Positions 7,010 through 14,180 of a DNA stretch of 14,218 bases are shown piece after piece. A program made the translations under genes and the position numbers. The stretch covers positions 1-14,218 of the forward strand of contig JAYSTR010000040.1 of NCBI GenBank assembly GCA_043719555.1, given 5' to 3'. Origin of the DNA: UBA4416 sp043719555 (GTDB lineage Bacteria; Bacteroidota; Bacteroidia; B-17B0; Aurantibacillaceae). The notes under the pieces are model-generated. The model did no database searches, was not told where the DNA came from, and saw only the letters and a list, made by a program, of their open reading frames with translations. The first letter of the stretch is position 1, and the number at the start of each line of letters is the position of its first letter.

Positions 7010-8437
7010 TTACTCTTTTATAAATTTTAAAATTTGGTTACTGTCCTTCGAATATAATTTCAAGGTATAGATTCCCTGCTCCAATAGAGAAACATCAATA
7101 TTTGCTTCTGATATTCCTTGCAAACATTTTTCACCAAGTGAGTTTACAATTTCATACTTAAATGTTTTTTGCGATTTATAATTTACATTTAGAATATGCA
7201 ATATTCTGTTAACTGGATTTGGATAAAAGCTCACATTCTCATTAATAGCTAACTCATCAATACTTGTAACGCAATTATTATCGTAAGTTAAAATTTTTGT
7301 ACCTCCCCAGTTAGCATAAAAAGGAACAGACGCATATATATACGAAAGATACAATTGATTTTTATAGCGCCCTAAACCCCACGTTGCCAAGCTATCTGTT
7401 GGAATTCCAAAACGAGAGCAAGAATCTGGCGCTAAGGGATTACTCACATTAACTGCCAACAAATCACTTCTGCCTGCACTCATAAACACAGTTTTACAAA
7501 TCGGGTCGTACTCAATTTCGTTAGCGTGACCTACACTATTAAACCAAGTATTTACAGTAGTTTCGCAATTCCATGGATTCCACCAACTAACCTGCGTAAT
7601 GCTTGCAGTATCTTTTACATTTAAAATTTCTAAACCACAATAATCACTAGCTACATAAATTAAAGAATCGTTTAATACTAAATTATTATACGCTCTTGCT
7701 CTTGTATTTAATAATGGATTAGAATACTGACCGGTTTCTACTAACGCCAATTTATTAGTAGCATTAACAATACGTATACCTCCAGCATCATAACAAACAT
7801 ATAAAATATTATTTTTTACAGTAATTTGTCGCACATTTATTTTAGCTTGTTCAGATGCATTAGGATTTACTTTCGGGAATTGTATACTAGGCTTAAAGCC
7901 TGATTTAAAAATAATGTTAGATTTATTTGTTACATCTAAAACAATAATACCATTTTGCATAGCTGATAAATAAGCATAGTTTCCATCAACGGCAACATGG
8001 CCTGCCCCACTATTAGCAGTATAAGAATAGGTACATGTTACTATCGGACTAGCAGGATTAGTAATATTTACAATAGCCATTCCTGATTTTTGTGCAGAAG
8101 AATTAAAATGATCGCCCAAAGCTAAATACAAATAATTACCCGCCTGTGTTGAACTCATTACATGTAACCCATTTAAAGATGAGATACCAATAGTTGTTAC
8201 TAATGTTGGCGTTGTAACACTTGATATATTATAAATTAATAATCCTGCGCCCTTACCACAAATATATAAATAGGGCTTTGCTGCAGCCGTATCTCTGTGA
8301 GCCGTCATATTTAACTGAATAGTTGGAAAAGTCATTGGTAAGTTTTTTTGCAACTGAAAATTAACTGGTTGCAGGCATTGAGCGTCAGTTGTTTTACATA
8401 AAACAAAAAACAGCGATAGAAATAAAAATTTTTTCAT
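7010..8437 (-). CDS. Secreted LVIVD-repeat beta-propeller protein with type IX secretion sorting domain
   Basis: The product has 475 residues. A signal peptide covers 1-19 (MKKFLFLSLF... TTDAQ). Six LVIVD-like repeats are visible as GLLIYNISS (65-73), GMAIVNITN (119-127), GIIVLDVTN (163-171), GIRIVNATN (220-228), GLEILNVKD (268-276) and LLAVNVSN (326-333), with a possible seventh at GTKILTYDN (379-387). They should form a beta-propeller. Residues about 401-475 are a type A sorting domain: FYPNPVNRILHI, then YEIVNSLGEKCLQ, ending GIYTLKLYS and a lysine-containing tail (KFIKE). Known biology of such tails is export by the type IX system and attachment to, or release from, the cell surface; the secretion genes are not in the window. 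No catalytic motif is visible. A gene for a small exported protein lies 14 bp upstream and may be co-transcribed. Confidence 0.9.
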   Translation of the reverse strand: MKKFLFLSLFFVLCKTTDAQCLQPVNFQLQKNLPMTFPTIQLNMTAHRDTAAAKPYLYICGKGAGLLIYNISSVTTPTLVTTIGISSLNGLHVMSSTQAGNYLYLALGDHFNSSAQKSGMAIVNITNPASPIVTCTYSYTANSGAGHVAVDGNYAYLSAMQNGIIVLDVTNKSNIIFKSGFKPSIQFPKVNPNASEQAKINVRQITVKNNILYVCYDAGGIRIVNATNKLALVETGQYSNPLLNTRARAYNNLVLNDSLIYVASDYCGLEILNVKDTASITQVSWWNPWNCETTVNTWFNSVGHANEIEYDPICKTVFMSAGRSDLLAVNVSNPLAPDSCSRFGIPTDSLATWGLGRYKNQLYLSYIYASVPFYANWGGTKILTYDNNCVTSIDELAINENVSFYPNPVNRILHILNVNYKSQKTFKYEIVNSLGEKCLQGISEANIDVSLLEQGIYTLKLYSKDSNQILKFIKE

Positions 8438-8451
8438 TTTTTAATTTGATT

Positions 8452-8868
8452 TTAACTTTTAATAAAATACACGTAAATCTTTTGTCCACCCTCTCTACCA
8501 ACACTATAAAACAAACTATCATTTACCCATTTAATTTTATTATAATCAGGCAACTTACTTATAATCCCGTTGCACCAAATCATTTCAGAAAAAGATAAAC
8601 TATTCCTTTTTATAATCCAATTACAATCTAAGTAATCAATACTTTCATTTTTACATTTTCTATCGGTAAAAAAACATCTACAAATACCATTATCAAAAAA
8701 TTCATAAGAAATGAATCCTTTTTTATCAATGTTGCTAAGTTTTTTAGTTGAATAAAGGACTTGCCATTTTCCAACAATAGCCTTTGTTGGATTAAACTTT
8801 TCTTGACTATATATGAAGGAAAAATTAATAATTATTAAAAACACAATTAACCAAGTATCTTTTTTCAT
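8452..8868 (-). CDS. Small exported lipocalin-like protein
   Basis: The product has 138 residues. The signal peptide is about 1-21 (ending FIYSQ). The mature part opens IVGKWQVLYS (31-40), followed by alternating strands (GFISYEFFDNG, NWIIKRNSLSF, IKWVNDSLFYS, KIYVYFI), the layout of short lipocalin-like proteins common in this phylum, which start with GKW and often end with a strand describing the measured state of the barrel. The assignment rests on this pattern only. Five cysteines (63, 65, 72, 82, 99) in the mature chain could form disulfides; the signal lacks a lipobox Cys after it, so a lipoprotein is not indicated. It sits 14 bp upstream of the LVIVD-propeller gene and 68 bp after the MCE gene on the same strand. 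No clear promoter was found ahead of it, so read-through from the mla genes is possible. Confidence 0.75.
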   Translation of the reverse strand: MKKDTWLIVFLIIINFSFIYSQEKFNPTKAIVGKWQVLYSTKKLSNIDKKGFISYEFFDNGICRCFFTDRKCKNESIDYLDCNWIIKRNSLSFSEMIWCNGIISKLPDYNKIKWVNDSLFYSVGREGGQKIYVYFIKS

Positions 8869-8936
8869 TTTAAAATTTTATGTTTAACTAACTATTTAAT
8901 TAATGCTAAATAAATAATAAAATGTATACGAGACAT

Positions 8937-9896
8937 TTATTTTTTTGTAGCTTTTTTCTTAAAATAATTTCTGAGTAAAATATTGTGTTTTAAAGCTTCC
9001 ATATCTTCGTCAAAATTTTTGGTACCACTTCTTACATTTTTCATCGTAGCATTTAAATTGTTTACAAAAGTTGTATCCATTAAAATTGTACCAATGCCAC
9101 CTTTACCACTTTTTACTTTAGCAGTAATGTAATGCATGTCGCCAGTAACAAGGGCTAATGAATCGGTAATTAATTTAATATTTACTATGCTTTGATTTAA
9201 CTTAACAGCAAAAGAAGTATCAGCTAATAAGGCGCCAATTGTACCTTTTCCATCTTTAATATGTTTAACAATACGACTTAAGTCACCAGTAATAATAGCC
9301 GAGTTATCACTTGTAATTTTTATATTAACAACAGCTTGCTTTACGTTATCGGCAACCACTGTATCCATTAAAATGCTCCACAAGGTATTAGGGCTTTTTA
9401 AACGCCCTACTATGTTTTTTAAATCAGTTGTAATATCTTTTACATTTTCGTTCGTGATGTTTAATGTCCGCATCATATCATCTGTACCCAAGGGACTTTT
9501 AGAAATTAAATAATCACCATCTTCAACTCTAGAAGAAACTGAATTTGTATTTGTAATATTAACAAGTTTGTTTCCCATTAAACCATCGGTGCCAACCATG
9601 GCTGTAGAATTTTTTTTAATAAATTCTTGTACTTTTTTCTCAATAATCATAGTTACATTAACGGTGGAATCATTAATGATTTCAATACTTTTAACAGTAC
9701 CTACATCAATACCCGTAAAACGCACATTGTTACCTTGCATTAAACCATTAACGTTTTTAAATTGTGATTTCAACTCAAAAGTAGATTCAAACAAATTTTG
9801 TTTTGAACCAATAAGGTAAAGCGAAAATATTAATAGAATTGTTCCGGCAAGAACAAAGGCACCAACGCGTATATTTTTTGAAGTTTCTTTTGACAT
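8937..9896 (-). CDS. mlaD: MCE-domain (MlaD-like) substrate-binding protein of an ABC lipid transporter
   Basis: The product has 319 residues. One membrane helix (about 11-29) anchors it, with the rest in the periplasm. The single MCE domain is at about 39-130 (FKNVNGLMQGNNVRFTGIDV, then VGTDGLMGNKLVNI). MCE proteins form hexameric rings that carry lipids between inner and outer membrane; here the partners are the ATPase and permease encoded just upstream. The tail (about 170-295) is built of an internal repeat of about 46-50 residues: LWSILMDT/IGALLADT/IGTILMDT at 172-179, 220-227 and 269-275, each followed by a VKQAVVNIK/LNQSIVNIK-type helix, and the first two by a TGD helix. It ends in ILLRNYFKKK, as in related proteins of this phylum. 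It starts 7 bp after the ATPase stop. The symbol is by family; the sequence differs from E. coli MlaD, which lacks this tail. Confidence 0.92.
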   Translation of the reverse strand: MSKETSKNIRVGAFVLAGTILLIFSLYLIGSKQNLFESTFELKSQFKNVNGLMQGNNVRFTGIDVGTVKSIEIINDSTVNVTMIIEKKVQEFIKKNSTAMVGTDGLMGNKLVNITNTNSVSSRVEDGDYLISKSPLGTDDMMRTLNITNENVKDITTDLKNIVGRLKSPNTLWSILMDTVVADNVKQAVVNIKITSDNSAIITGDLSRIVKHIKDGKGTIGALLADTSFAVKLNQSIVNIKLITDSLALVTGDMHYITAKVKSGKGGIGTILMDTTFVNNLNATMKNVRSGTKNFDEDMEALKHNILLRNYFKKKATKK

Positions 9897-9903
9897 AAAT
9901 TTT

Positions 9904-10668
9904 TTATTCGAAAAATTGTTTTACTCTTGGGTCTGTTGAATTTTGCAATTCTTGATACGTTCCGGTAGCATAACACTTACCATCAATTAACATTACTATT
10001 CTGTTAGCTACTATTTTAACACAATTAATATCGTGCGAAATAATAATAGAAGATGTATTATATTTTTTTTGGATATCCACCATCAAGTTACTGATTTCTT
10101 TCCCGGTTATAGGATCTAAACCCGTAGTGGGTTCATCGTATAAAATAATTTCGGGTTTTAAAATTAACGTTCTTGCTAAAGCAATACGCTTGCGCATTCC
10201 ACCCGAAAGTTCTGAAGGCATCATATCAACCGTTTGTGGTAAGCCAACATTAGTTAAAGCTTCCATTACTAAATTATTAACATCCTCCTTACTTGTTTTT
10301 ATCCAATGACGACGTAATGGAAATTCTAAATTTTCTCTTACAGTCATCGAATCATACAAGGCATTACTCTGAAATAAAAAGCCAATTTTAACACGCATTT
10401 CATCTAACTGCGATGTATTTAACTCGGGTACATTATTGCCTAATACATTAATACTACCCGAATCTGGTTTCATTAATCCTATAATTAACTTTATTAAAAC
10501 AGATTTACCTGAGCCTGATTTACCAAGCACAACAAGGTTTTCGCCTCTCTCTAATTTAAAATCAAATCCATTAATTACTTTATTATCCCCAAACGCTTTA
10601 AACAAACCTGCTATAGAAATAACAGACTCGTTGATTTTATTTACTGATATGTTTGAGTGAGTAGACAT
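9904..10668 (-). CDS. mlaF: MlaF-like ATPase of the MCE lipid transporter
   Basis: The product has 254 residues with a full ABC nucleotide-binding domain: Walker A GKSGSGKS (49-56), Q-loop Q100 in FLFQSNALYDSMTV, signature LSGGMRKR (154-161), Walker B IILYDEP (174-180, E179 catalytic) and H-loop H212. The M-R-K-R variant of the signature and the SNALYDSMTVREN segment are typical of the MlaF/TtgA group rather than of importers of small solutes. It powers the MCE system from the cytoplasmic face. It begins 2 bp after the permease stop and ends 7 bp before the MCE gene, so the three are almost certainly co-transcribed. The first 15 residues are a loosely charged extension before ISIAGLFKAFG, and a slightly later start cannot be excluded, though no better ATG was seen. 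Confidence 0.95.
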   Translation of the reverse strand: MSTHSNISVNKINESVISIAGLFKAFGDNKVINGFDFKLERGENLVVLGKSGSGKSVLIKLIIGLMKPDSGSINVLGNNVPELNTSQLDEMRVKIGFLFQSNALYDSMTVRENLEFPLRRHWIKTSKEDVNNLVMEALTNVGLPQTVDMMPSELSGGMRKRIALARTLILKPEIILYDEPTTGLDPITGKEISNLMVDIQKKYNTSSIIISHDINCVKIVANRIVMLIDGKCYATGTYQELQNSTDPRVKQFFE

Positions 10669-10670
10669 CT

Positions 10671-11426
10671 TTAATTTAAATGTAATACATCTGTTATTTG
10701 AACAGCCAACAAATCAATAATAAAAACTAAGAGAGATGAAATAACCACCGCTGAATTGGCTGATTGACCAACACCCTCGGTACCTTTACTTGAATTAAAA
10801 CCTTGATAGCACCCAATTATACCAATAATAAATCCGAAAAAAAATGTTTTAATAATGGAAGGAATAATATCGGCAAAAACTAAGGTATCAAATACTTGAT
10901 TCCAAAATAAATCCCAACTAACTACACCGTGAATATTACAACCTAAGTACCCACCATATAAAGAAACGCCATCAGCTAAAATGGCTAAAATAGGAATCAT
11001 AAGGGTTGTAGCCATTACACGAGTAACTACTAAAAACTTATAGGGGTTTGTACCCGATACATCCATTGCATCAATTTGCTCGGTTACTTTCATAGAGCCT
11101 AATTCGGCGCCAATACCCGAACCAATTTTACCAGCACAAATTAAAGCTGTAATTACAGGAGCAATTTCGCGTACTAAAGATACTGATATCATTTTTGGTA
11201 ACCAGGCTTGCGCACCAAATTCTACTAAGGTTGGGCGCGACTGCATAGTAATTACCAAGCCCATAATAAAAGCTGTAATAGCAACAAGTGGCAATGATTT
11301 ATTGCCAATATAAAAACACTGCCGTAAAAATTCGTTAAACTCAAAGCGCGGCTTAAAAACTTCTCTGAAAAATCTTCCAGTAAAAAGCCAAATTAAACCA
11401 ATTTCATTAAAGATGTTTTTTATCAT
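10671..11426 (-). CDS. mlaE: MlaE-like permease of the MCE lipid transporter
   Basis: The product has 251 residues, the usual length for MlaE permeases (about 250-260). It is hydrophobic, with about five membrane segments. Diagnostic motifs are REIAPVITALICAGKIGSG followed by GAELGSMKVTEQIDAMDV, and near the C-terminus GTEGVGQSANSAVVISSLLVFIID. As a dimer it forms the membrane channel linking the ATPase to the MCE ring. It is the first gene of the minus-strand mlaE-mlaF-mlaD set. No mlaB (STAS) or mlaC homologue is nearby, as is usual in this phylum. Upstream, a TAAATGTA at 11442-11449 reads TACATTTA on the minus strand and could be a -7 box, but I found no TTG at suitable spacing. Confidence 0.95.
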   Translation of the reverse strand: MIKNIFNEIGLIWLFTGRFFREVFKPRFEFNEFLRQCFYIGNKSLPLVAITAFIMGLVITMQSRPTLVEFGAQAWLPKMISVSLVREIAPVITALICAGKIGSGIGAELGSMKVTEQIDAMDVSGTNPYKFLVVTRVMATTLMIPILAILADGVSLYGGYLGCNIHGVVSWDLFWNQVFDTLVFADIIPSIIKTFFFGFIIGIIGCYQGFNSSKGTEGVGQSANSAVVISSLLVFIIDLLAVQITDVLHLN

Positions 11427-11524
11427 ATAAGATGCATTATTTAAATGTATTTAAAAATTTACTTATATCATAACATGTATATCACGCAAGTTATTGATTT
11501 TTATCATCTTTTAAAATGATGGGC

Positions 11525-11563
11525 GATTAAAAATCAACTTCATATTTATGAATGATTAAAAAT
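11525..11563. repeat. Direct repeat GATTAAAAAT, two copies
   Basis: GATTAAAAAT is found at 11525-11534 and 11554-11563, 29 bp apart start to start, just upstream of the candidate -7 box. In AT-rich DNA a 10-mer repeat may be chance. Confidence 0.35.
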
Positions 11564-11564
11564 G

Positions 11565-11572
11565 TATATTTG
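11565..11572 (+). promoter_or_regulatory. Candidate -7 box for the 157-residue orphan gene
   Basis: TATATTTG is a perfect match to TAnnTTTG. There is no TTG 17-23 nt upstream, so the promoter is only half supported. Transcription would start near 11580 and leave an 88-nt leader containing the inverted repeats described below. Confidence 0.35.
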
Positions 11573-11644
11573 AATAACTAACAAACTTCACTTTATAGCT
11601 GCAATCTCTCCGTTTAGCTAAGATTCATGCCATAAAGTTGCGGG

Positions 11645-11659
11645 TGTAACTAAGTTACA
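11645..11659. repeat. Perfect 15-bp palindrome upstream of the orphan gene
   Basis: TGTAACT-A-AGTTACA is a perfect inverted repeat with a 1-nt centre, ending 8 nt before the ATG at 11668. TGC (11639-11641) and GCA (11661-11663) could extend it across small bulges. Further upstream ACTTTAT (11590-11596) is complementary to ATAAAGT (11632-11638). Either a protein-binding site or a structured leader is possible. Confidence 0.5.
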
Positions 11660-11667
11660 GGCATTTT

Positions 11668-12141
11668 ATGACAAGAATAATCCGTGAATCAAATAAACTA
11701 CAGTACCATACTGACTTAAAAGAAATAATCAAACCTTTTAAGACAGAATTTGCTTCATACAATTGGTTGCTAACAAATCAAGACTACATATTACTTGACT
11801 ACAACAAAAAAGGCGTGGTAGACAAATTAGACTTTAATGTTGACCGCATTTCATTTCAAGGGTTAGAACTATTAGAAATTATTGAGAATCGTGAAATACA
11901 ATTTGTATGGGGTGTATTTTGTGGTTTCAAAAATTCAATACCAAGTTTAGACAATTCAGAACTACCTTACGCAGACTGCAATCCAGAAATTTGGAATAAA
12001 CCTGAATCATTTTTTTTACCACAATCAGAAATTGAAATAATCTGTTTTGATGGAACATCAACAATTGTTCGCTTCCGTGATAAAAAAATTGAAGACAAAT
12101 TCGCGTTTCACTTTGAAGAAGCAATAGTCTTAAGCAAATAA
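11668..12141 (+). CDS. Unrecognised 157-residue cytoplasmic protein, probably acquired
   Basis: I do not recognise this family. The ATG at 11668 gives 157 residues with no signal peptide or membrane segment. The product is acidic and rich in Asp/Glu, aromatics and Asn, with segments YNWLLTNQDYILLDY (about 32-46), FQGLELLEII, REIQFVWGVFCGF and a C-terminal STIVRFRDKKIEDKFAFHF that look like an alpha/beta fold of a small single-domain protein. Such stand-alone acidic proteins are often immunity or accessory proteins, but nothing here proves that, and no toxin gene is adjacent. Nine of its 11 Asp codons are GAC, whereas 12 of 13 in the following gene are GAT. Together with flanking inverted repeats and its isolated position between unrelated genes, this suggests horizontal acquisition. 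The reading frame is intact. Confidence 0.75.
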   Translation: MTRIIRESNKLQYHTDLKEIIKPFKTEFASYNWLLTNQDYILLDYNKKGVVDKLDFNVDRISFQGLELLEIIENREIQFVWGVFCGFKNSIPSLDNSELPYADCNPEIWNKPESFFLPQSEIEIICFDGTSTIVRFRDKKIEDKFAFHFEEAIVLSK

Positions 12142-12360
12142 AAACGACCTGCTAACACACTATTCAAGTAAGCTTTAACATCAAAGCATTTAGGCATAGA
12201 ACAGTTTTAAACTGAACTACTTTTAGCGTCAAAACGTTATCTAATAAAAAAAGCTACGATAAGTTTCATTTTTATTTTCTATCAAAAGAAATTATTTAAA
12301 TACCACTAGTAGAAGAGTTTTTCTGATATTTGAAGTCTAATACTAAAAAAGAGTAGTTAA
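12142..12360. other. Intergenic region with small hairpins, possible cassette flank
   Basis: The stretch after the orphan gene holds GCTTT-aacatc-AAAGC (12172-12187) and a near-perfect palindrome CAGTTT-T-AAACTG (12202-12214). GCTAAC (12151-12156) and CGTTATC (12235-12241) face each other roughly like the outer boxes of a recombination site, but match only imperfectly. GATATTTG at 12327-12334 is one base off the -7 consensus and might serve the next gene. No coding potential was seen. Confidence 0.3.
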
Positions 12361-13383
12361 ATGGATTCGTTATCACACATAGTTATTGGCGCTGCAATTG
12401 GCGAGGTATTTCTTGGAAAAAAAATAGGGCGTTGGGGAATGCTGCTAGGAGCCATTGCAAAAAGTGTTCCTGATTTTGATTTGTTTTACACAGGATTAAG
12501 CGATCCACGAGCTTATATGTGCGAGCATAGAGCTCATACACATTCTTTATTTATCGAGGCGATTTACGCTTTACCAATAGCTTGGTTATTAGTAAAACTC
12601 TTTAAACAAAAAGTGTCATATACCCGAATGTATTTATTTATACTGGCCTGCTTATGGGGACATTCATTGTTAGATTGGTGCACCAACTTTGGCACTCAAT
12701 TATTATTGCCTTTTACTAATGAAAACTACTCATTAAACACCCTAGCAATTGTTGATTTATTATTTACGTTACCGATGTTAACAATGATTTTGATAGCTTC
12801 ATTTCAACGAAAAAACATAACGCGACGAAACAACCTCGCAAAAGCTTCTTTAATTTATTGCTTTGTTTATTTGGGATTTACTTTTTTTAATAAATATCGT
12901 GCAGAAGAAATTGTTCAGGAATTAATTGCTAAAAATAATATTCCTGCAACTGCTCATATTACAAATCCAACGATGCTAAATAACATTTTATGGTATACTG
13001 TAGGTAGTAATGATAGTACTGTTTTTATAGGAGAATTTAGTTTGTTATACAAGCAACACCCAATTACTTGGCACATTTACCCACGCAACCAGCATTTAAT
13101 GCAACAATGCAAAAGCAAAAAAGATGTAGCAATACTTAAATGGTTCGGCGACCCTTACACAATTGCAGAGGCAAATGGAGATACACTTGATATGTATACG
13201 GTAAAATTTGGTAGAACCAATCTGCAAGAAACCGAATTAAAAAAAACATTTGTTTTTCATTACAAGCTTTATCAAAATAATGATATTGAAAAAATGGGGA
13301 TGGAGCAAGCCAACGAAAAAAATACGAATCTGAAAGAAAGTTTTGTTGATTTGTGGGAAAGAATTTGTGGCAAAAGGTATTAA
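12361..13383 (+). CDS. YdjM/DUF457-type metal-dependent membrane hydrolase
   Basis: The product has 340 residues. The N-terminal half matches the YdjM family of membrane-bound metal-dependent hydrolases: MDSLSHIVIGAAIGEVFLGKKIGR, GAIAKSVPDFD (30-40), HRAHTHSL (56-63) and WGHSLLDW (99-106). Candidate metal ligands are H6, D38/D40, H56, H60, H61, H101 and D105. Hydrophobic segments lie at about 64-81, 88-108, 126-146 and 160-177; the remaining 160 residues are soluble, with strands such as NILWYTVG and TVFIGEFSLLY. The substrate is unknown; members were annotated as hydrolases by motif, and in E. coli YdjM is LexA-regulated, but no LexA-like box was seen here. The C-terminal half is characteristic of longer Bacteroidota members. 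The gene is flanked by the orphan gene upstream and converges on the acetyltransferase with 46 bp between stops. Confidence 0.88.
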   Translation: MDSLSHIVIGAAIGEVFLGKKIGRWGMLLGAIAKSVPDFDLFYTGLSDPRAYMCEHRAHTHSLFIEAIYALPIAWLLVKLFKQKVSYTRMYLFILACLWGHSLLDWCTNFGTQLLLPFTNENYSLNTLAIVDLLFTLPMLTMILIASFQRKNITRRNNLAKASLIYCFVYLGFTFFNKYRAEEIVQELIAKNNIPATAHITNPTMLNNILWYTVGSNDSTVFIGEFSLLYKQHPITWHIYPRNQHLMQQCKSKKDVAILKWFGDPYTIAEANGDTLDMYTVKFGRTNLQETELKKTFVFHYKLYQNNDIEKMGMEQANEKNTNLKESFVDLWERICGKRY

Positions 13384-13429
13384 TGATAAGTCTATTACAA
13401 TCTGCTAATAATCATTCGTCATAACATTC

Positions 13430-14029
13430 TTATTCTTCTATAATTGATTTTATAAACTTGGCTGGAACACCACCAACAATCACATTGTCGGGTACATCTT
13501 GAGAAACCACTGCCCCCGCAGCCACAATCGAATTTTCGCCAATCGTAACGCCTGGTAATATAGTTGCTCCAGCCCCAATCCATGCATTTCGTTTAATTAA
13601 AATAGGTTTACAAATCAATGTTTTTCTGTTCGAAGGATCTATTGGATGATTTTCTGTTACAAGATTTACTTTAGGGCCAATTAATACATTATCTTCTATC
13701 GTAATTCCACCCATATCCAAAAAAGAACAAGCGTGATTGATAAATACATCTCTTCCGATTTTTATAAACCTCCCGAAATTAGTATAGAAAGGCGGAAAAA
13801 CTACCGTGCTTTTTTCAAGAGGCACGCCAATTATTTCACCTAAGCATACACGAACCTCATTAACACTTGCACAAGCGTTAAGTTTTGCAGATAATTTTAT
13901 AGTGCGAAATATAACATCGCGTATTTTAAAGTACTGTGGATCATCCATTCGAATCGGTTCACCAGCTTTCATTCGCTCAAAAATATCATTTAACTCCTCT
14001 GTAGTTCCTTGTTTTACTGATTTTTCCAT
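13430..14029 (-). CDS. Left-handed beta-helix (hexapeptide) acyltransferase, LacA/Maa/NodL type
   Basis: From the ATG at 14029-14027 the product has 199 residues. The N-terminal helical part (about 5-60) resembles the acceptor region of maltose/galactoside acetyltransferases. Hexapeptide repeats begin near 85 (FGRFIKIGRDVFINHACSFLDMGGITIEDNVLIGPKV) and continue after an extended loop through NAWIGAGATILPGVTIGENSIVAAGAVV, ending DVPDNVIVGGVPAKFIK. H128 in TENHP is the expected catalytic base. It would use acetyl-CoA to acetylate a sugar or similar acceptor as a trimer; the acceptor is unknown. A longer frame begins at 14071, but the near-consensus promoter lies at 14049-14081, inside that extension, so a start at 14029 is preferred. 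The gene converges with the YdjM-type gene. Confidence 0.92.
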   Translation of the reverse strand: MEKSVKQGTTEELNDIFERMKAGEPIRMDDPQYFKIRDVIFRTIKLSAKLNACASVNEVRVCLGEIIGVPLEKSTVVFPPFYTNFGRFIKIGRDVFINHACSFLDMGGITIEDNVLIGPKVNLVTENHPIDPSNRKTLICKPILIKRNAWIGAGATILPGVTIGENSIVAAGAVVSQDVPDNVIVGGVPAKFIKSIIEE

Positions 14030-14048
14030 TAATCGAAATATATTGATA

Positions 14049-14081
14049 CAAATGTAATTTAAAAATTGCATGGATCTTCAA
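14049..14081 (-). promoter_or_regulatory. Strong candidate promoter of the hexapeptide acetyltransferase
   Basis: On the minus strand TTG (14081-14079) precedes TACATTTG (14056-14049) by 22 nt, a perfect -7 box and spacing within the Bacteroidota range. It places the transcript start around 14042, 13 nt before the ATG. An inverted repeat ATGGAT-N6-ATCCAT (14070-14087) encloses the -33 TTG and could be an operator. Confidence 0.6.
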
Positions 14082-14140
14082 ATCCATCTTGTATCGGTTT
14101 TTCAAGAAGAATATTGCCTATCAATTTAAAAATTTTGAAG

Positions 14141-14180
14141 CAAAAACAAAAAGCCTTACTCTTTTGCAAGAATAAGGCTT
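14141..14180 (-). terminator. Intrinsic terminator of a gene beyond the right edge
   Basis: AAGCCTTA (14151-14158) pairs perfectly with TAAGGCTT (14173-14180); TCTT (14160-14163) and AAGA (14168-14171) add an inner stem around a TTGC loop. On the minus strand the stem is followed by a TTTTTGTTTTTG tract (14152-14141), so it terminates leftward transcription. The gene it serves lies mostly outside the window: one leftward frame stops at 14179 (ending ...NYQVN), another within the stem at 14156 (ending ...LAKE). I cannot choose between them. Confidence 0.8.

Noticed and set aside
7013..7040. AAATTTTAAAATTT palindrome near the queG / LVIVD gene junction as a bidirectional terminator
   Set aside because: It lies inside the 3' end of the coding region, contains no G-C pairs and is expected by chance in AT-rich sequence.
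8920..8938. Hairpin AAATGT-N7-ACATTT after the MCE gene as terminator
   Set aside because: The stem has six pairs with a single G-C and overlaps the stop codon; in DNA this AT-rich it is too weak to call, and no clean run of T follows.
12151..12241. Integron attC site downstream of the orphan gene
   Set aside because: GCTAAC and GTTATC are only imperfectly complementary, inner boxes are not clear and no integrase gene is present. It is kept only as something to test, not as a feature.
14030..14071. Longer acetyltransferase beginning with ATG at 14071
   Set aside because: The strong promoter sits inside this extension, so the upstream ATG would not be on the transcript; the added residues are hydrophobic and not typical of the family.
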